Assembly (NCBI RefSeq): GCF_002101815.1
Contig: NZ_LQPM01000005.1
Span: forward strand, 84,051-148,050
Reading direction: 5' to 3'
DNA: 64,000 nt
DNA from: Mycobacterium paraense
GTDB taxonomy: Bacteria; Actinomycetota; Actinomycetes; Mycobacteriales; Mycobacteriaceae
The notes beneath the pieces were generated by a model that saw nothing but the letters and a program-made list of their open reading frames with translations, had not been told where the DNA came from and ran no database searches. Position 1 is the stretch's first letter. Every line of letters begins with the position of its first letter. The position numbers and the translations under genes were made by a program. Below, piece by piece: positions 9,926-18,458 of this stretch.

Positions 9926-9931
9926 TACGGT
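9926..9931 (+). promoter_or_regulatory. Probable -10 box for leaderless lipH transcript
   Basis: TACGGT, six bases, ATG 9938, an exact copy of the box before lipI. lipH therefore may have its own promoter inside the 25-base gap in addition to read-through. Confidence 0.6.
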
Positions 9932-9937
9932 GAACGG

Positions 9938-10900
9938 ATGATTGAGCCGACCCTCGCGCGACCGAGCATCGACCCGGCGCTGAAAATGTTGCTCGATTCG
10001 TTCCCGATGACCTTCAACGCCGCCGACGGTGTCGAGGTCGCGCGCTCGAGGCTGCGGCAGCTCAAGGTGCCGCCGGAACTGTTACCTGATATGCGCACCG
10101 AGGAGCGGACGATCGGTCACGGCGAGCTGACCGACATTCCCGTGCGGATCTATTGGCCGGCCAGCGATCGCGAGGCCCTGCCCGTCGTCGTCTTCTACCA
10201 CGGCGGCGGCTTCTCGCTGGGCGACCTGGAGACCCACGACCCCGTCGCCCGCGCGCATGCCGCCGGCGCCGAGGCCATCGTGGTGTCCGTCGACTACCGG
10301 CTGGCCCCCGAGCATCCCTTTCCCGCCGGGGTCAACGACTGCTGGGCCGCGCTGCGGTGGGTCGCCGAAAACGCCGCCGGGCTGGGCGGCGACCCGGCCC
10401 GGATCGCGGTCGCGGGCGACTCGGCGGGCGGCAACCTCGCCGCCGTCATGGCCCACCTGGCCCGCGATAACGGCGGGCCGGCGCTCGCGTTCCAGTTGCT
10501 GTGGTACCCGGTGGTCACGGCGGACCTGTCGCTGCCGTCGCACACCGAGAACGCCTATGCGCCCATCCTCGATCGCGACGTGATCGAGGCCTTCCTGTCC
10601 TGGTACCTGCCCGATCTGGAGATCACCGATCCCGGGGCGCTGCCGATCACCCTGGCCCCGGCCAATGCGGACGACCTGTCCGGTCTGCCGCCCGCCTTCA
10701 TCGGGATCGCCGAGCACGATCCCCTGCGCGACGACGGGTCCCGCTACGCCGAGCTGCTCAACGCCGCGGGCGTTCCCGCCGAGCTGAGCCACGAGCCCGA
10801 CATGGTGCACGGGTATGCCAGCTTCTCGCTGGTGATTCCGGCCGCCGCCGAGGCCACCAACCGCGGGCTGTCCGCGCTGCGGAACGCGCTGCACAGCTAG
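9938..10900 (+). CDS. nlhH: HSL-family carboxylesterase LipH/NlhH-like
   Basis: A 320-residue esterase close to Mtb LipH/NlhH (Rv1399c), which prefers short-chain esters. HGGG sits at 89-92, the nucleophile Ser162 in GDSAGG, Asp261 in EHDPLRDDG and His291 in MVHGY. The N-terminus IDPALKMLLDSFP matches the family cap helix. ATG 9938 fits both the family N-terminus and the TACGGT box. Its TAG (10898-10900) directly abuts the stop codon of the convergent AraC gene, leaving no intergenic base. In Mtb vapBC10 and PE_PGRS25 lie next to lipH; neither is present here. Confidence 0.94.
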   Translation: MIEPTLARPSIDPALKMLLDSFPMTFNAADGVEVARSRLRQLKVPPELLPDMRTEERTIGHGELTDIPVRIYWPASDREALPVVVFYHGGGFSLGDLETHDPVARAHAAGAEAIVVSVDYRLAPEHPFPAGVNDCWAALRWVAENAAGLGGDPARIAVAGDSAGGNLAAVMAHLARDNGGPALAFQLLWYPVVTADLSLPSHTENAYAPILDRDVIEAFLSWYLPDLEITDPGALPITLAPANADDLSGLPPAFIGIAEHDPLRDDGSRYAELLNAAGVPAELSHEPDMVHGYASFSLVIPAAAEATNRGLSALRNALHS

Positions 10901-11923
10901 CTAGCCGCGGCGCGAATACTCGCTGGGCGCAACGCCGTACCAGCGCTTGAAGGCATGCGAGAACGTCGAAACCTCGGTGTAGCCCAGCCGGGTGGACACC
11001 TCTTCGACCGTGAGCCCGACGTTGCGCAACAGGTCGACCGCCAGCGCGGAGCGCGCCTCGTTCAGCAAGGCCCGAAACGACGTGCCCTCCTCGGCGAGGC
11101 GCCGCCGGAGAGTTCGCGGATGAACGTCGAGTTCGGCGGCGACGTCGGGAAGCGTTGGGAACAAGGCGGATTCGCGGAACAGCTTGCTGCGCACCAGCGC
11201 GGTGATTCCCTGGCGGCGCTCGCTGCTCTGCATCAACAGGTCGCATTGGGCCATGCACATTTCCAGCGTGTGGCGATCGGCCTGCGGGAGCGGCTCGTCG
11301 AACATGGCGCGCGGGAAGTACAACCGGTTGTGCGCCCGGCCGAACCGGACCTCGTGGACCGGCACCAGTTCGAGCAGCGGTCGCAGCAGCTCCTCGTCGA
11401 CGGCGAGGTCCGCCAAGACCTCGTCGGCGTACTTTTCGGCCACCGGCAGCGCGAAACCGGCTGTGGTCGCGATGATTCCGGCGATGTCGCGTTCGATGAA
11501 GAAGGCCTGCACGTCGGCGGGCAGGTGACCGGCCTGCAGCTCGATCAGGTACCCGTCGGCCGTTTCGAACAAGGCGAGGTCGATCTGCATCATGGTCAGC
11601 GCGAAGTACCGCATGGCGATCGAGAACAGCTCCCGCAGGGTGCCGCAGGACATCACCGCGAACCCGAACAGCCCGAAGTGGGTGAGCATGAATCGGCTGC
11701 CCACGTCGACCCCGATGCCCGCGTCATCGAGCCGGGCCAGCACCCGGCGCACCGCCTCGATCTCGTCGAGCGCGCTGACCATCGCGTCCGCCCGATGCAG
11801 GTCGGCCGGGTCGATCGCGGTGCCCGCCAACACCTCGCTCGTCGGCACCCCGCGCTCGTTGGCCACCTCGCACAACACCCGGGTGGCGTACACCGGGTGA
11901 CTCAGCGTCAAAAGATCTCGCAC
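10901..11923 (-). CDS. AraC family regulator with arabinose-binding-like sensor domain (Rv1395-like)
   Basis: A 340-residue regulator. Residues about 20-205 resemble the ligand-sensing domain of VirS/OruR-type AraC proteins ([20 protein letters not shown]). The C-terminus has the paired helix-turn-helix: [22 protein letters not shown] and [24 protein letters not shown] with [10 protein letters not shown]. It starts at GTG 11923 and is divergent from the P450 across a 76-base gap, as Rv1395 is from cyp132 in Mtb, where Rv1395 controls the P450 and itself. It probably responds to a lipid or sterol-like substrate of the enzymes next door; the inducer is unknown. Confidence 0.92.
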   Translation of the reverse strand: MRDLLTLSHPVYATRVLCEVANERGVPTSEVLAGTAIDPADLHRADAMVSALDEIEAVRRVLARLDDAGIGVDVGSRFMLTHFGLFGFAVMSCGTLRELFSIAMRYFALTMMQIDLALFETADGYLIELQAGHLPADVQAFFIERDIAGIIATTAGFALPVAEKYADEVLADLAVDEELLRPLLELVPVHEVRFGRAHNRLYFPRAMFDEPLPQADRHTLEMCMAQCDLLMQSSERRQGITALVRSKLFRESALFPTLPDVAAELDVHPRTLRRRLAEEGTSFRALLNEARSALAVDLLRNVGLTVEEVSTRLGYTEVSTFSHAFKRWYGVAPSEYSRRG

Positions 11924-11987
11924 CGGCCTGTCCTAAACTCCCAACTCCTTGTCCGATACTCTCATTACCGGCCGCCGCCGTCATCCA

Positions 11988-11993
11988 TACAGT
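11988..11993 (+). promoter_or_regulatory. Probable -10 box for leaderless P450 transcript
   Basis: TACAGT, six bases (GGAGTC), ATG 12000. The GGAG is too close to the ATG for normal ribosome binding, so a leaderless start is more likely. The divergent AraC gene makes this gap the presumed regulator-binding region. Confidence 0.5.
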
Positions 11994-11999
11994 GGAGTC

Positions 12000-13388
12000 A
12001 TGGCGACCCTCAGCGTTGAGCGCCCATCCGCGGGACCGGCCACCCGGCTGAGCTCCTGGACGATGACCCGCGAGGCCCTCACCGTCGGATTCGATGTGGG
12101 CGAGCGCTTCGTCGGCCGCCTACGCGGCAACGACATCGCGCGATTCCGTTGCGCGGGAAGGCGTTTCGTATCGATCAGCCACCCCGACTACGTCGACCAC
12201 GTCCTGCACGAGGCCCGGCTGAAATACGTCAAGTCCGACGAGTACGAGCCCATCCGCGCCACCGCGGGCGTCAACCTGCTGACCGACGAGGGCGATTCCT
12301 GGGCGGCGCACCGCGCCACGCTGAACCCCACCTTCGCCCGGCGCCACCTCAACGGGATCGTCGACCTGATGATCGACCCGATCATCGAGGTCACCGGCGC
12401 CCTGCAACCCGGCACCCCCTTCGACATCCACGAGACCATGGTCGAGGCGACGCTGCGGGTCGTCGCCAATTCCCTGTTCAGCCAGGACTTCGGGCCGTTG
12501 GTGCAGAGCATGAACGACCTGGCGACGCGCGGCCTGCGGCACGCCGAGCGGCTGGAGCGACTCGGGCTGTGGGGCCTGATGCCACGCGCGGTCTACGACG
12601 CGCTGCACTGGTTGGTGTTCTCCGGCGTCCGCATGCCCCCGCCGTTGCGCGACATCCAGAACATCACGCTGACCCTCGACCGGGCGGTCAACGCGGTGAT
12701 CGACCACCGGCTGGCCCACCCGACCGACTCGGGGGACCTGCTGAACGTCTTGCTGCGCGCCGACGGTGGAAGCTGGCCGCGGCAACGGATCCGCGACGAG
12801 GCCCTGACGTTCATGCTTGCCGGCCACGAAACCACCGCGAACGCGATGTCGTGGTTCTGGTACCTGATGGCGCAGCACACCGAGGCGCGGGACCGGATGC
12901 TCGCCGAGATCGACGACGTGCTGGGCGCCCGCCGCCCCACGTCGGAAGACCTGACGAGGTTGCCGTGGACCACCGCCTGCCTGCAGGAGGCGCAGCGCTA
13001 CTACTCGGCGGTGTGGACCATCGCCCGGCGCGCGATCGAGGACGACATCATCGGCGGGCACCACATCCGGCCCGGGACCACCATCCTCATCCCGATCCAC
13101 CACATTCACCACGACCCGCGCTGGTGGCCCGACCCGGAAACCTTTGACCCGCGCCGGTTTTGCCCGCCGGACAAGAACCGCCCACGCTCGGCCTACCTGC
13201 CGTTCGGCGGCGGCCGGCGGATCTGCATCGGGCAGAGCTTCGCGCTGATGGAGATGGTGCTGATGGCCGCGATCATGAGCCAGCGCTTCGCCTTCGACCT
13301 CGCATCGGGCCGTCCCGTCGAACCCGAAGCAACGCTGACCCTGCGGCCCAAGCACGGCATCCACGTCATCGGAAGCGAGCGCGCATGA
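12000..13388 (+). CDS. Cytochrome P450 (CYP132-like)
   Basis: A 462-residue haem monooxygenase. Visible are the I-helix oxygen-binding motif AGHETTANAMSW, the K-helix ExxR (EAQR), and the haem loop FGGGRRICIGQSF with the axial thiolate at Cys409. The CYP4/CYP102-like sequence suggests a fatty-acid or long alkyl substrate. Length and position match Mtb CYP132 (Rv1394c, 461 residues). ATG 12000 is set by the leaderless box and the P450 N-terminus. Its stop overlaps the monooxygenase ATG by four bases, so both enzymes are made together. No ferredoxin or reductase gene is adjacent. Confidence 0.93.
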   Translation: MATLSVERPSAGPATRLSSWTMTREALTVGFDVGERFVGRLRGNDIARFRCAGRRFVSISHPDYVDHVLHEARLKYVKSDEYEPIRATAGVNLLTDEGDSWAAHRATLNPTFARRHLNGIVDLMIDPIIEVTGALQPGTPFDIHETMVEATLRVVANSLFSQDFGPLVQSMNDLATRGLRHAERLERLGLWGLMPRAVYDALHWLVFSGVRMPPPLRDIQNITLTLDRAVNAVIDHRLAHPTDSGDLLNVLLRADGGSWPRQRIRDEALTFMLAGHETTANAMSWFWYLMAQHTEARDRMLAEIDDVLGARRPTSEDLTRLPWTTACLQEAQRYYSAVWTIARRAIEDDIIGGHHIRPGTTILIPIHHIHHDPRWWPDPETFDPRRFCPPDKNRPRSAYLPFGGGRRICIGQSFALMEMVLMAAIMSQRFAFDLASGRPVEPEATLTLRPKHGIHVIGSERA

Positions 13389-14863
13389 AACCCGACTACG
13401 ACACCCTGATCGTCGGCGCGGGATTCTCCGGCATCGGCACCGCGATCAAGCTTGACAAGGCCGGGCTGTCCAACTACCTCGTGCTCGAGGCGGGCGACGG
13501 GGTCGGCGGGACCTGGCACTGGAACACGTATCCCGGTATCGCCGTGGACATTCCGTCGTTCTCCTACCAGTACTCCTTCGAACAGAGCCCGCGCTGGTCA
13601 CGGACCTACGCGCCCGGCCGCGAGCTCAAGGCCTACGCCGAGCACTGCGTCGACAAATACGGCATCCGCTCGCGGATCCGGTTCAACACCAAGGTGCTCT
13701 CCGCCGAGTTCGACGACGAACGCCACCTGTGGCGGGTGCAAACCGATCCCGGCGGAGAACTCACCGCCCGGTTCCTGATCAGCGCCAGCGGCGTGCTCAC
13801 CGTGCCGAAGCTCCCGGACATCGACGGCGTGGACTCCTTCGCCGGCATCACCATGCACACCGCGCGGTGGGACCACAGCCAGGACCTGACCGGCAAGCGC
13901 GTCGCGATCATCGGCACCGGCGCCTCGGCCGTGCAGGTCATCCCCGAGATCGCACCGATCGTCGCCCACCTCACGGTGTTTCAGCGCTCCCCGATCTGGT
14001 GCTTCCCCAAGTTCGACGTGCCGCTGCCGGCGCCGGTCCGCTGGGCGATGCGGATCCCCGGCGGCAAGGTCGTGCAGCGGCTGCTCAGCCAGGCGTTCGT
14101 CGAGCTGACCTTCCCGCTCGCGGCGCAGTACTTCACGGTCTTCCCGCTGGCCAAGCGGATGGCGTCGGCCGGAAAGCGCTACCTGCGCCAGCAAGTCACC
14201 GACCCGGCCGTCCGCGAGCAACTCACGCCGCAGTACGCGGTCGGCTGCAAGCGGCCGGGCTTCCACAACGACTACCTCGCCACCTACAACCGCGACAACG
14301 TCCGGCTCGTCACCGAGCCGATCGACAAGGTCACACCCGCCGCGGTGGCCACCACCGACGGGGAAACCCACGAGATCGACGTGCTGATCCTGGCCACCGG
14401 CTTCAAGGTGATGGACACCGACAACGTCCCCACCTTCTCGGTCACCGGCAGCGGCGGCAAGTCGTTGAGCGCGTTCTGGGACGAGCACCGGCTGCAGGCC
14501 TACGAGGGCGTCAGTGTCCCCGGATTTCCCAACATGTTCAGCGTGTTCGGTCCCTACGGGTACGTCGGCTCTTCGTATTTCGCGCTCATCGAGACCCAGA
14601 CGCACCACATCGTGCGGTGCCTCAAGCGGGCCCGGCGCGACGGCGCCACCCGCGTCGAGGTCACCGCCGAGGCCAACGAACGGTACTTCGCCGAGATGAT
14701 GCGCAAGCGGCACCGGCAGATTTTCTGGCAGGACAGCTGCAAGCTGGCCAACAGCTACTACTTCGACAAGAACGGCGACGTGCCGCTACGCCCGGCGACC
14801 ACGCTGGAGACCTACTGGCGCAGCAGGCGATTCGACCTCGACGACTACCGCTTCACCGCCTGA
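13385..14863 (+). CDS. FAD/NADPH monooxygenase, Baeyer-Villiger type (Rv1393c-like)
   Basis: A 492-residue flavoprotein, exactly the recalled length of Mtb Rv1393c. It has two Rossmann motifs: FAD-binding GAGFSGIG near residue 10 and NADPH-binding GTGASAVQ near residue 178. Between them lies the Baeyer-Villiger fingerprint FAGITMHTARWDH. Such enzymes turn ketones into esters or oxidise heteroatoms. ATG 13385 overlaps the P450 stop (ATGA), and the pair should act in sequence: hydroxylation, oxidation to ketone, then oxygen insertion to an ester that nearby esterases could cleave. That route is inference; the order matches Mtb. Confidence 0.93.
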   Translation: MKPDYDTLIVGAGFSGIGTAIKLDKAGLSNYLVLEAGDGVGGTWHWNTYPGIAVDIPSFSYQYSFEQSPRWSRTYAPGRELKAYAEHCVDKYGIRSRIRFNTKVLSAEFDDERHLWRVQTDPGGELTARFLISASGVLTVPKLPDIDGVDSFAGITMHTARWDHSQDLTGKRVAIIGTGASAVQVIPEIAPIVAHLTVFQRSPIWCFPKFDVPLPAPVRWAMRIPGGKVVQRLLSQAFVELTFPLAAQYFTVFPLAKRMASAGKRYLRQQVTDPAVREQLTPQYAVGCKRPGFHNDYLATYNRDNVRLVTEPIDKVTPAAVATTDGETHEIDVLILATGFKVMDTDNVPTFSVTGSGGKSLSAFWDEHRLQAYEGVSVPGFPNMFSVFGPYGYVGSSYFALIETQTHHIVRCLKRARRDGATRVEVTAEANERYFAEMMRKRHRQIFWQDSCKLANSYYFDKNGDVPLRPATTLETYWRSRRFDLDDYRFTA

Positions 14864-14873
14864 GCGATCGAGA

Positions 14874-16496
14874 TCACCTGCGCCCCTGCAAAATCCCCTC
14901 GATGTTGCGTTCCGCCAGCGCGGTGATCGACATGAACGGGTTGCAGCCCAGATAGCCTGGCAGCAGCGACGCGTCGTTGACGTAAAGCTTGTCGTAGCCC
15001 TTCACCCGGCCGTATCCGTCGGCGGCCCTGCCCCTGACCACCCCGCCCATCGGGTGAACGGTGTTGGGCGCGAACGCCGTTCCCTCGAAGAGGTCGTCGC
15101 GGTAGTCCACGCCGTTGGTCTGCGTCACCTTGTCGAAGACCAGGCGGGCCCGCTCGCGCAGGTGTTCCGTGTGGTCGTCCGGCCAGTCGATGGCGATCGA
15201 GTCCTTGGTGCGGTCGTAGACGATGTTCGCGCGGTCGCCGGTGCGTACCATCACGTAGTAGCCCAGCGCGAGCGTCTCCACCGGCAGGGGAAGCGAGAAC
15301 ATGCTCGCGTACACCGGGTTGTCCGGATCGTCCCTGCCGTCGAGGTTGATCATCCCCAGCAGCGACTGCTGGGTGCCCGCCGGGTCGGTGGGCTGCAGCA
15401 TGTGGGAGACCATGATGTCCCCGTTGTTGCCGTACCCGCGGCCGACCTCGTCGCTCAGGTGGGGCAGCGTCCCCGTCTCGCGGGCCCGCAGCAGGATCTC
15501 GTTGGTACCGAGCACCCCGGCGCTGAGGAACAGCTCGTCGCAACCGATTTCGGCGCGGGAGACGACCTTGCCGAACCGGTCGATCTCGAGGGTGGACACC
15601 ACGTATTCGCCCGAGGGCTCGCGCCGGACGCCCGTCACCTCGGTGAGCGGCTTGAGCGTGACCTTCCCCGTCGCCAGGGCCGCCGCGATGTAGGTCTGAT
15701 CGACGCTGCCGAACCTGCCGTAGTTGTTGCCGTACTGCTGTTCGAAGTTCAACGCCGAGCGCGGAACCAGTCCCGCCTCTTCGCGCTGCATGTAGTCGAA
15801 CGAATAGGCGCTGCCGTTGTAGTCGACGCGGTAACCGGCGGCCTCCGCGTACTTTCGGCCCACCCTGGCGTATTGGAACCACGGCGTGCTCTCGAACCAG
15901 TCCATGTCGCGGTAGCTGATCCGCAGCATGGATTTGGCGCGTTCGATGTAGGTCCCCAGGAAGGCGTCGGGATCGATGTCGGGGAAGGTGGCCCGGACCT
16001 GATCAGGGGTGGGGATGGCCGCGATCGCGGCGTTGACCATCGATCCGCCGCCAACGGCCGTGCCGCGGAACACCGCGTGGGCGCCGTGCACCACCTTCTC
16101 GCAGATCCCGGCCTGGACGGGCTGGGTCGACGGCGAGTGCTTGGCCACCTGCGCGACCGACACGCCGCGATACGACGGCACCAGGCTCGGCGGGACGGAC
16201 GTGAACCACCCGGCGCGGTTGTCCGGGGGCACCATTCGCGAGAAGCGCTTCCCGTCTGCGTCGGGGGTGTTCCACCACCTGCCCTTTTCCAGGATCAGCG
16301 TCTCGATGCCGGCCTGGCCGAGCCGCAACGCCGACACCCCGCCGCCGTACCCGCTGCCGACCACGATCGCCCGGTAATGCGGGCGCAGCGCGGTCGCGTC
16401 CGCCCGCCGCGTGCCCAGTTCGACGGCGCCGGCACCGAGGGCGCCCGCGGCGACACCCGCGGCGGCACCAAGAAAGCGTCTCCGCGAGAAAGCCAT
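14874..16496 (-). CDS. Tat-exported GMC oxidoreductase, cholesterol-oxidase-like
   Basis: A 540-residue secreted flavoenzyme. The Tat signal SRRRFLGAAAGVAAGALGAG is at 4-23 and the FAD loop GSGYGGG at 47-53. It resembles class I (ChoA) cholesterol oxidases in ARVGRKYAEAAGY, MQREEAGLVPRSAL, YGNNYG and NPFMSITALAERN. The catalytic His and Asn of ChoA (447, 485) match His481 (VHPMGG) and Asn519 (GCNPF). The isomerisation base Glu361 aligns with Ser398 (VYASMF). ATG 16496 follows GGAGGCAGGG. It converges on the monooxygenase, 10 bases apart, and is divergent from alkB. Expected activity is sterol or hydroxysteroid oxidation outside the membrane. Confidence 0.88.
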   Translation of the reverse strand: MAFSRRRFLGAAAGVAAGALGAGAVELGTRRADATALRPHYRAIVVGSGYGGGVSALRLGQAGIETLILEKGRWWNTPDADGKRFSRMVPPDNRAGWFTSVPPSLVPSYRGVSVAQVAKHSPSTQPVQAGICEKVVHGAHAVFRGTAVGGGSMVNAAIAAIPTPDQVRATFPDIDPDAFLGTYIERAKSMLRISYRDMDWFESTPWFQYARVGRKYAEAAGYRVDYNGSAYSFDYMQREEAGLVPRSALNFEQQYGNNYGRFGSVDQTYIAAALATGKVTLKPLTEVTGVRREPSGEYVVSTLEIDRFGKVVSRAEIGCDELFLSAGVLGTNEILLRARETGTLPHLSDEVGRGYGNNGDIMVSHMLQPTDPAGTQQSLLGMINLDGRDDPDNPVYASMFSLPLPVETLALGYYVMVRTGDRANIVYDRTKDSIAIDWPDDHTEHLRERARLVFDKVTQTNGVDYRDDLFEGTAFAPNTVHPMGGVVRGRAADGYGRVKGYDKLYVNDASLLPGYLGCNPFMSITALAERNIEGILQGRR

Positions 16497-16544
16497 CCCT
16501 GCCTCCGGTCCAAGCAAACTGTGATTTAACTAACCGCGTGTTAA

Positions 16545-16561
16545 GCATACCTGAAGTATGC
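16545..16561. promoter_or_regulatory. Inverted repeat, candidate alkB operator
   Basis: GCATAC-CTGAA-GTATGC, perfect six-base arms in the short divergent gap between the GMC oxidase and alkB. It overlaps the most upstream alkB ATG (16558), which argues for translation from ATG 16585. A TetR-type repressor is plausible, but none is encoded next to it. Confidence 0.45.
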
Positions 16562-16584
16562 GAAATAGGCTATTGTATGTAGAC

Positions 16585-17865
16585 ATGACAGGTGACCGGC
16601 TGTCAATTCGACCGTCAGAATGGTATGGGACGCGTGTGCCACTTTGGTCTCGCCTAGGGGCCGTCTGCCGACGAGAGGCCTCCGCCGAGCGCTGGAAGCG
16701 GCCCAAGAAATACCTGTGGCTGCTGGCCGCGGCCGTCCCCGCGCTGATCTTCCCCTGCTGGTTGGCGGCTCAGCGCACCGGTTTCGGCGTGTTTTGGTGG
16801 GGCGTCCCCATCCTGGCGTTCGTGATCATTCCCGTCCTGGATCACCTGATGGGCCCCGACGTCACCGACAACCCCGACGAAAGCGTCCTCGCCTGGCTGG
16901 AGACCAACCGGTTCTACCGCTGGGCCACCTATCTCTACCTGCCCAACCAGTACCTGTCGCTGGTGTTCGCCTGCTGGCTGTGGAGCGGCGGTGGTTGGGT
17001 CAGCATGGGTTTGGCCGACAAAGTGGGACTGATGGCGACGGTCGGCCTGGTCGGCGGGCTGGCGATCAACGCCGCGCACGAATTGGGACACACGCGCATC
17101 CAGGCGGAACGCCGCCTGAGCAAGGTGGCGCTCGCACAGACCTGCTATGGGCACTTTTACGTCGAACACAATCGCGGGCACCACGTTCGCGTCGCGACCC
17201 CCGAGGACCCGGCCAGCGCGCGCCTGGGCGAGCACCTCTACGCCTTCATCCCGCGGTCGGTGCTCGGCGGCCTGCGCTCGGCCTGGCGGCTCGAGGCGGA
17301 CCGGCTGGCCGGCATGGGCAAATCCCGCTGGTCGCTCAGCAACGACGTGCTCAACGCGTGGCTGATGAGCGCCGCGCTGTTCACCGTCCTTTCGGTGTGG
17401 TTCGGCCCCGTCGTGCTGCCGTGGCTGATCGGCCAGGCGATCATCGGCTTCTGCCTGCTGGAGACCGTCAACTACATGGAGCACTACGGGCTGCGGCGGC
17501 AGAAGCTGCCCAGCGGCCGCTACGAACGGGTCCGGCCGGCGCACAGTTGGAACAGCAGCTCGGTGATCACGAACGTCCTGCTGTTCCATCTGCAGCGGCA
17601 TTCCGATCACCACGCCAACCCGCTGCGCCCGTACCAGGTGCTGCGCCACGTCGACGAGGCGCCGCAGCTGCCGAGCGGGTACAGCGCCATGCTGCTGGTG
17701 GCGTTGCTCCCGCCGCTGTGGCGCCGGGTGATGGACCCGCGGGTGCTCGACTTCTACGGCGGCGACGTCCGCCTGGCCGCGCTCAAGCCCGGCGCTGACC
17801 GTCCCCGGCCGGCGCTACGCTTTCAGGCGTGGCCAAGGAGTTTGCGCGTCTCGATGAGTCGCTGA
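16585..17865 (+). CDS. alkB: AlkB-type membrane alkane 1-monooxygenase
   Basis: Integral-membrane di-iron hydroxylase that oxidises the terminal carbon of alkanes with rubredoxin-supplied electrons. The histidine boxes are intact: HELGHT, EHNRGHH and HSDHH, plus the AlkB signature NYMEHYGL. Six hydrophobic segments surround them. About 426 residues from ATG 16585; ATG 16558 would add nine and overlaps an inverted repeat. No rubredoxin gene follows, unlike the usual mycobacterial alkB-rubA-rubB order, so electrons must come from elsewhere. Its 3' end overlaps the next gene by 37 bases. Mtb has no alkB at this locus, so local acquisition or rearrangement is likely. Confidence 0.92.
   Translation: MTGDRLSIRPSEWYGTRVPLWSRLGAVCRREASAERWKRPKKYLWLLAAAVPALIFPCWLAAQRTGFGVFWWGVPILAFVIIPVLDHLMGPDVTDNPDESVLAWLETNRFYRWATYLYLPNQYLSLVFACWLWSGGGWVSMGLADKVGLMATVGLVGGLAINAAHELGHTRIQAERRLSKVALAQTCYGHFYVEHNRGHHVRVATPEDPASARLGEHLYAFIPRSVLGGLRSAWRLEADRLAGMGKSRWSLSNDVLNAWLMSAALFTVLSVWFGPVVLPWLIGQAIIGFCLLETVNYMEHYGLRRQKLPSGRYERVRPAHSWNSSSVITNVLLFHLQRHSDHHANPLRPYQVLRHVDEAPQLPSGYSAMLLVALLPPLWRRVMDPRVLDFYGGDVRLAALKPGADRPRPALRFQAWPRSLRVSMSR
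17816..17821 (+). promoter_or_regulatory. Probable -10 box for leaderless PNPOx-fold gene
   Basis: TACGCT, seven bases, GTG 17829, located inside the 3' end of alkB. It suggests the downstream gene has its own promoter despite the overlap. Confidence 0.55.
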
Positions 17866-18398
17866 GGGAGTTCATCGCGGATCAGGCCGTCTTCTTCGTT
17901 GCCACCGCGCCCGCCGAAGGCGGCCGAATCAACCTCTCCCCCAAGGGCTATCGCGACACGTTCGTGGTGCTCGACGAGCACACCGTCGCGTATCTCGATC
18001 TGTTCGGCAGCGGCGTCGAAACGATCGCGCACCTGCGCGACAACGGCCGGATCACGATCATGTTCTGCTCGTTCACCCGCAACTCGCGCATCCTGCGGCT
18101 GTTCGGCAACGGGCGCGTCGTGCGCCCGGACGCCGCCGAATTCCCGGTCCTGCTAACGCGTTTCGGAGGCGCGCACGCCGGCGTTCGGGCCGTCATCGTC
18201 GTCGAGCTCGAACGGATCGCGGACGCCTGCGGATTCGCGGTGCCCTACTACGAGCTCGTCGACGAGCGCCCGGTCCTCGACGCCCATCACGGCAAGGCGT
18301 CCGATGAGGCCTTCGCGCGGTTGACCGAACGCAACCGGCGCAGCATCGACGGGCTGCCCGCACTGGACGCCGACCACCCGGTTCCGCCCCGAACGTAA
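17829..18398 (+). CDS. Pyridoxamine 5'-phosphate oxidase-fold flavin/F420-type protein
   Basis: A 189-residue split-barrel protein. FARLDESLREFIADQAVFFVATAP and GRINLSPKGY are typical of the PNPOx-like family, whose members bind FMN, F420 or haem. VAYLDLFGSGVETIAHLRDNGRI fits the cofactor-binding strand region, and RILRLFGNGRVV follows. The substrate is not predictable. GTG 17829 is supported by the TACGCT box. The overlap with alkB suggests tight packing, not necessarily shared function. Confidence 0.8.
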   Translation: MAKEFARLDESLREFIADQAVFFVATAPAEGGRINLSPKGYRDTFVVLDEHTVAYLDLFGSGVETIAHLRDNGRITIMFCSFTRNSRILRLFGNGRVVRPDAAEFPVLLTRFGGAHAGVRAVIVVELERIADACGFAVPYYELVDERPVLDAHHGKASDEAFARLTERNRRSIDGLPALDADHPVPPRT

Positions 18399-18458
18399 CG
18401 CTTCGCCCGCCTCGACCGATGGTTGTGCCAGGCGGGGGTCGACGGAAAGGGACCGACG

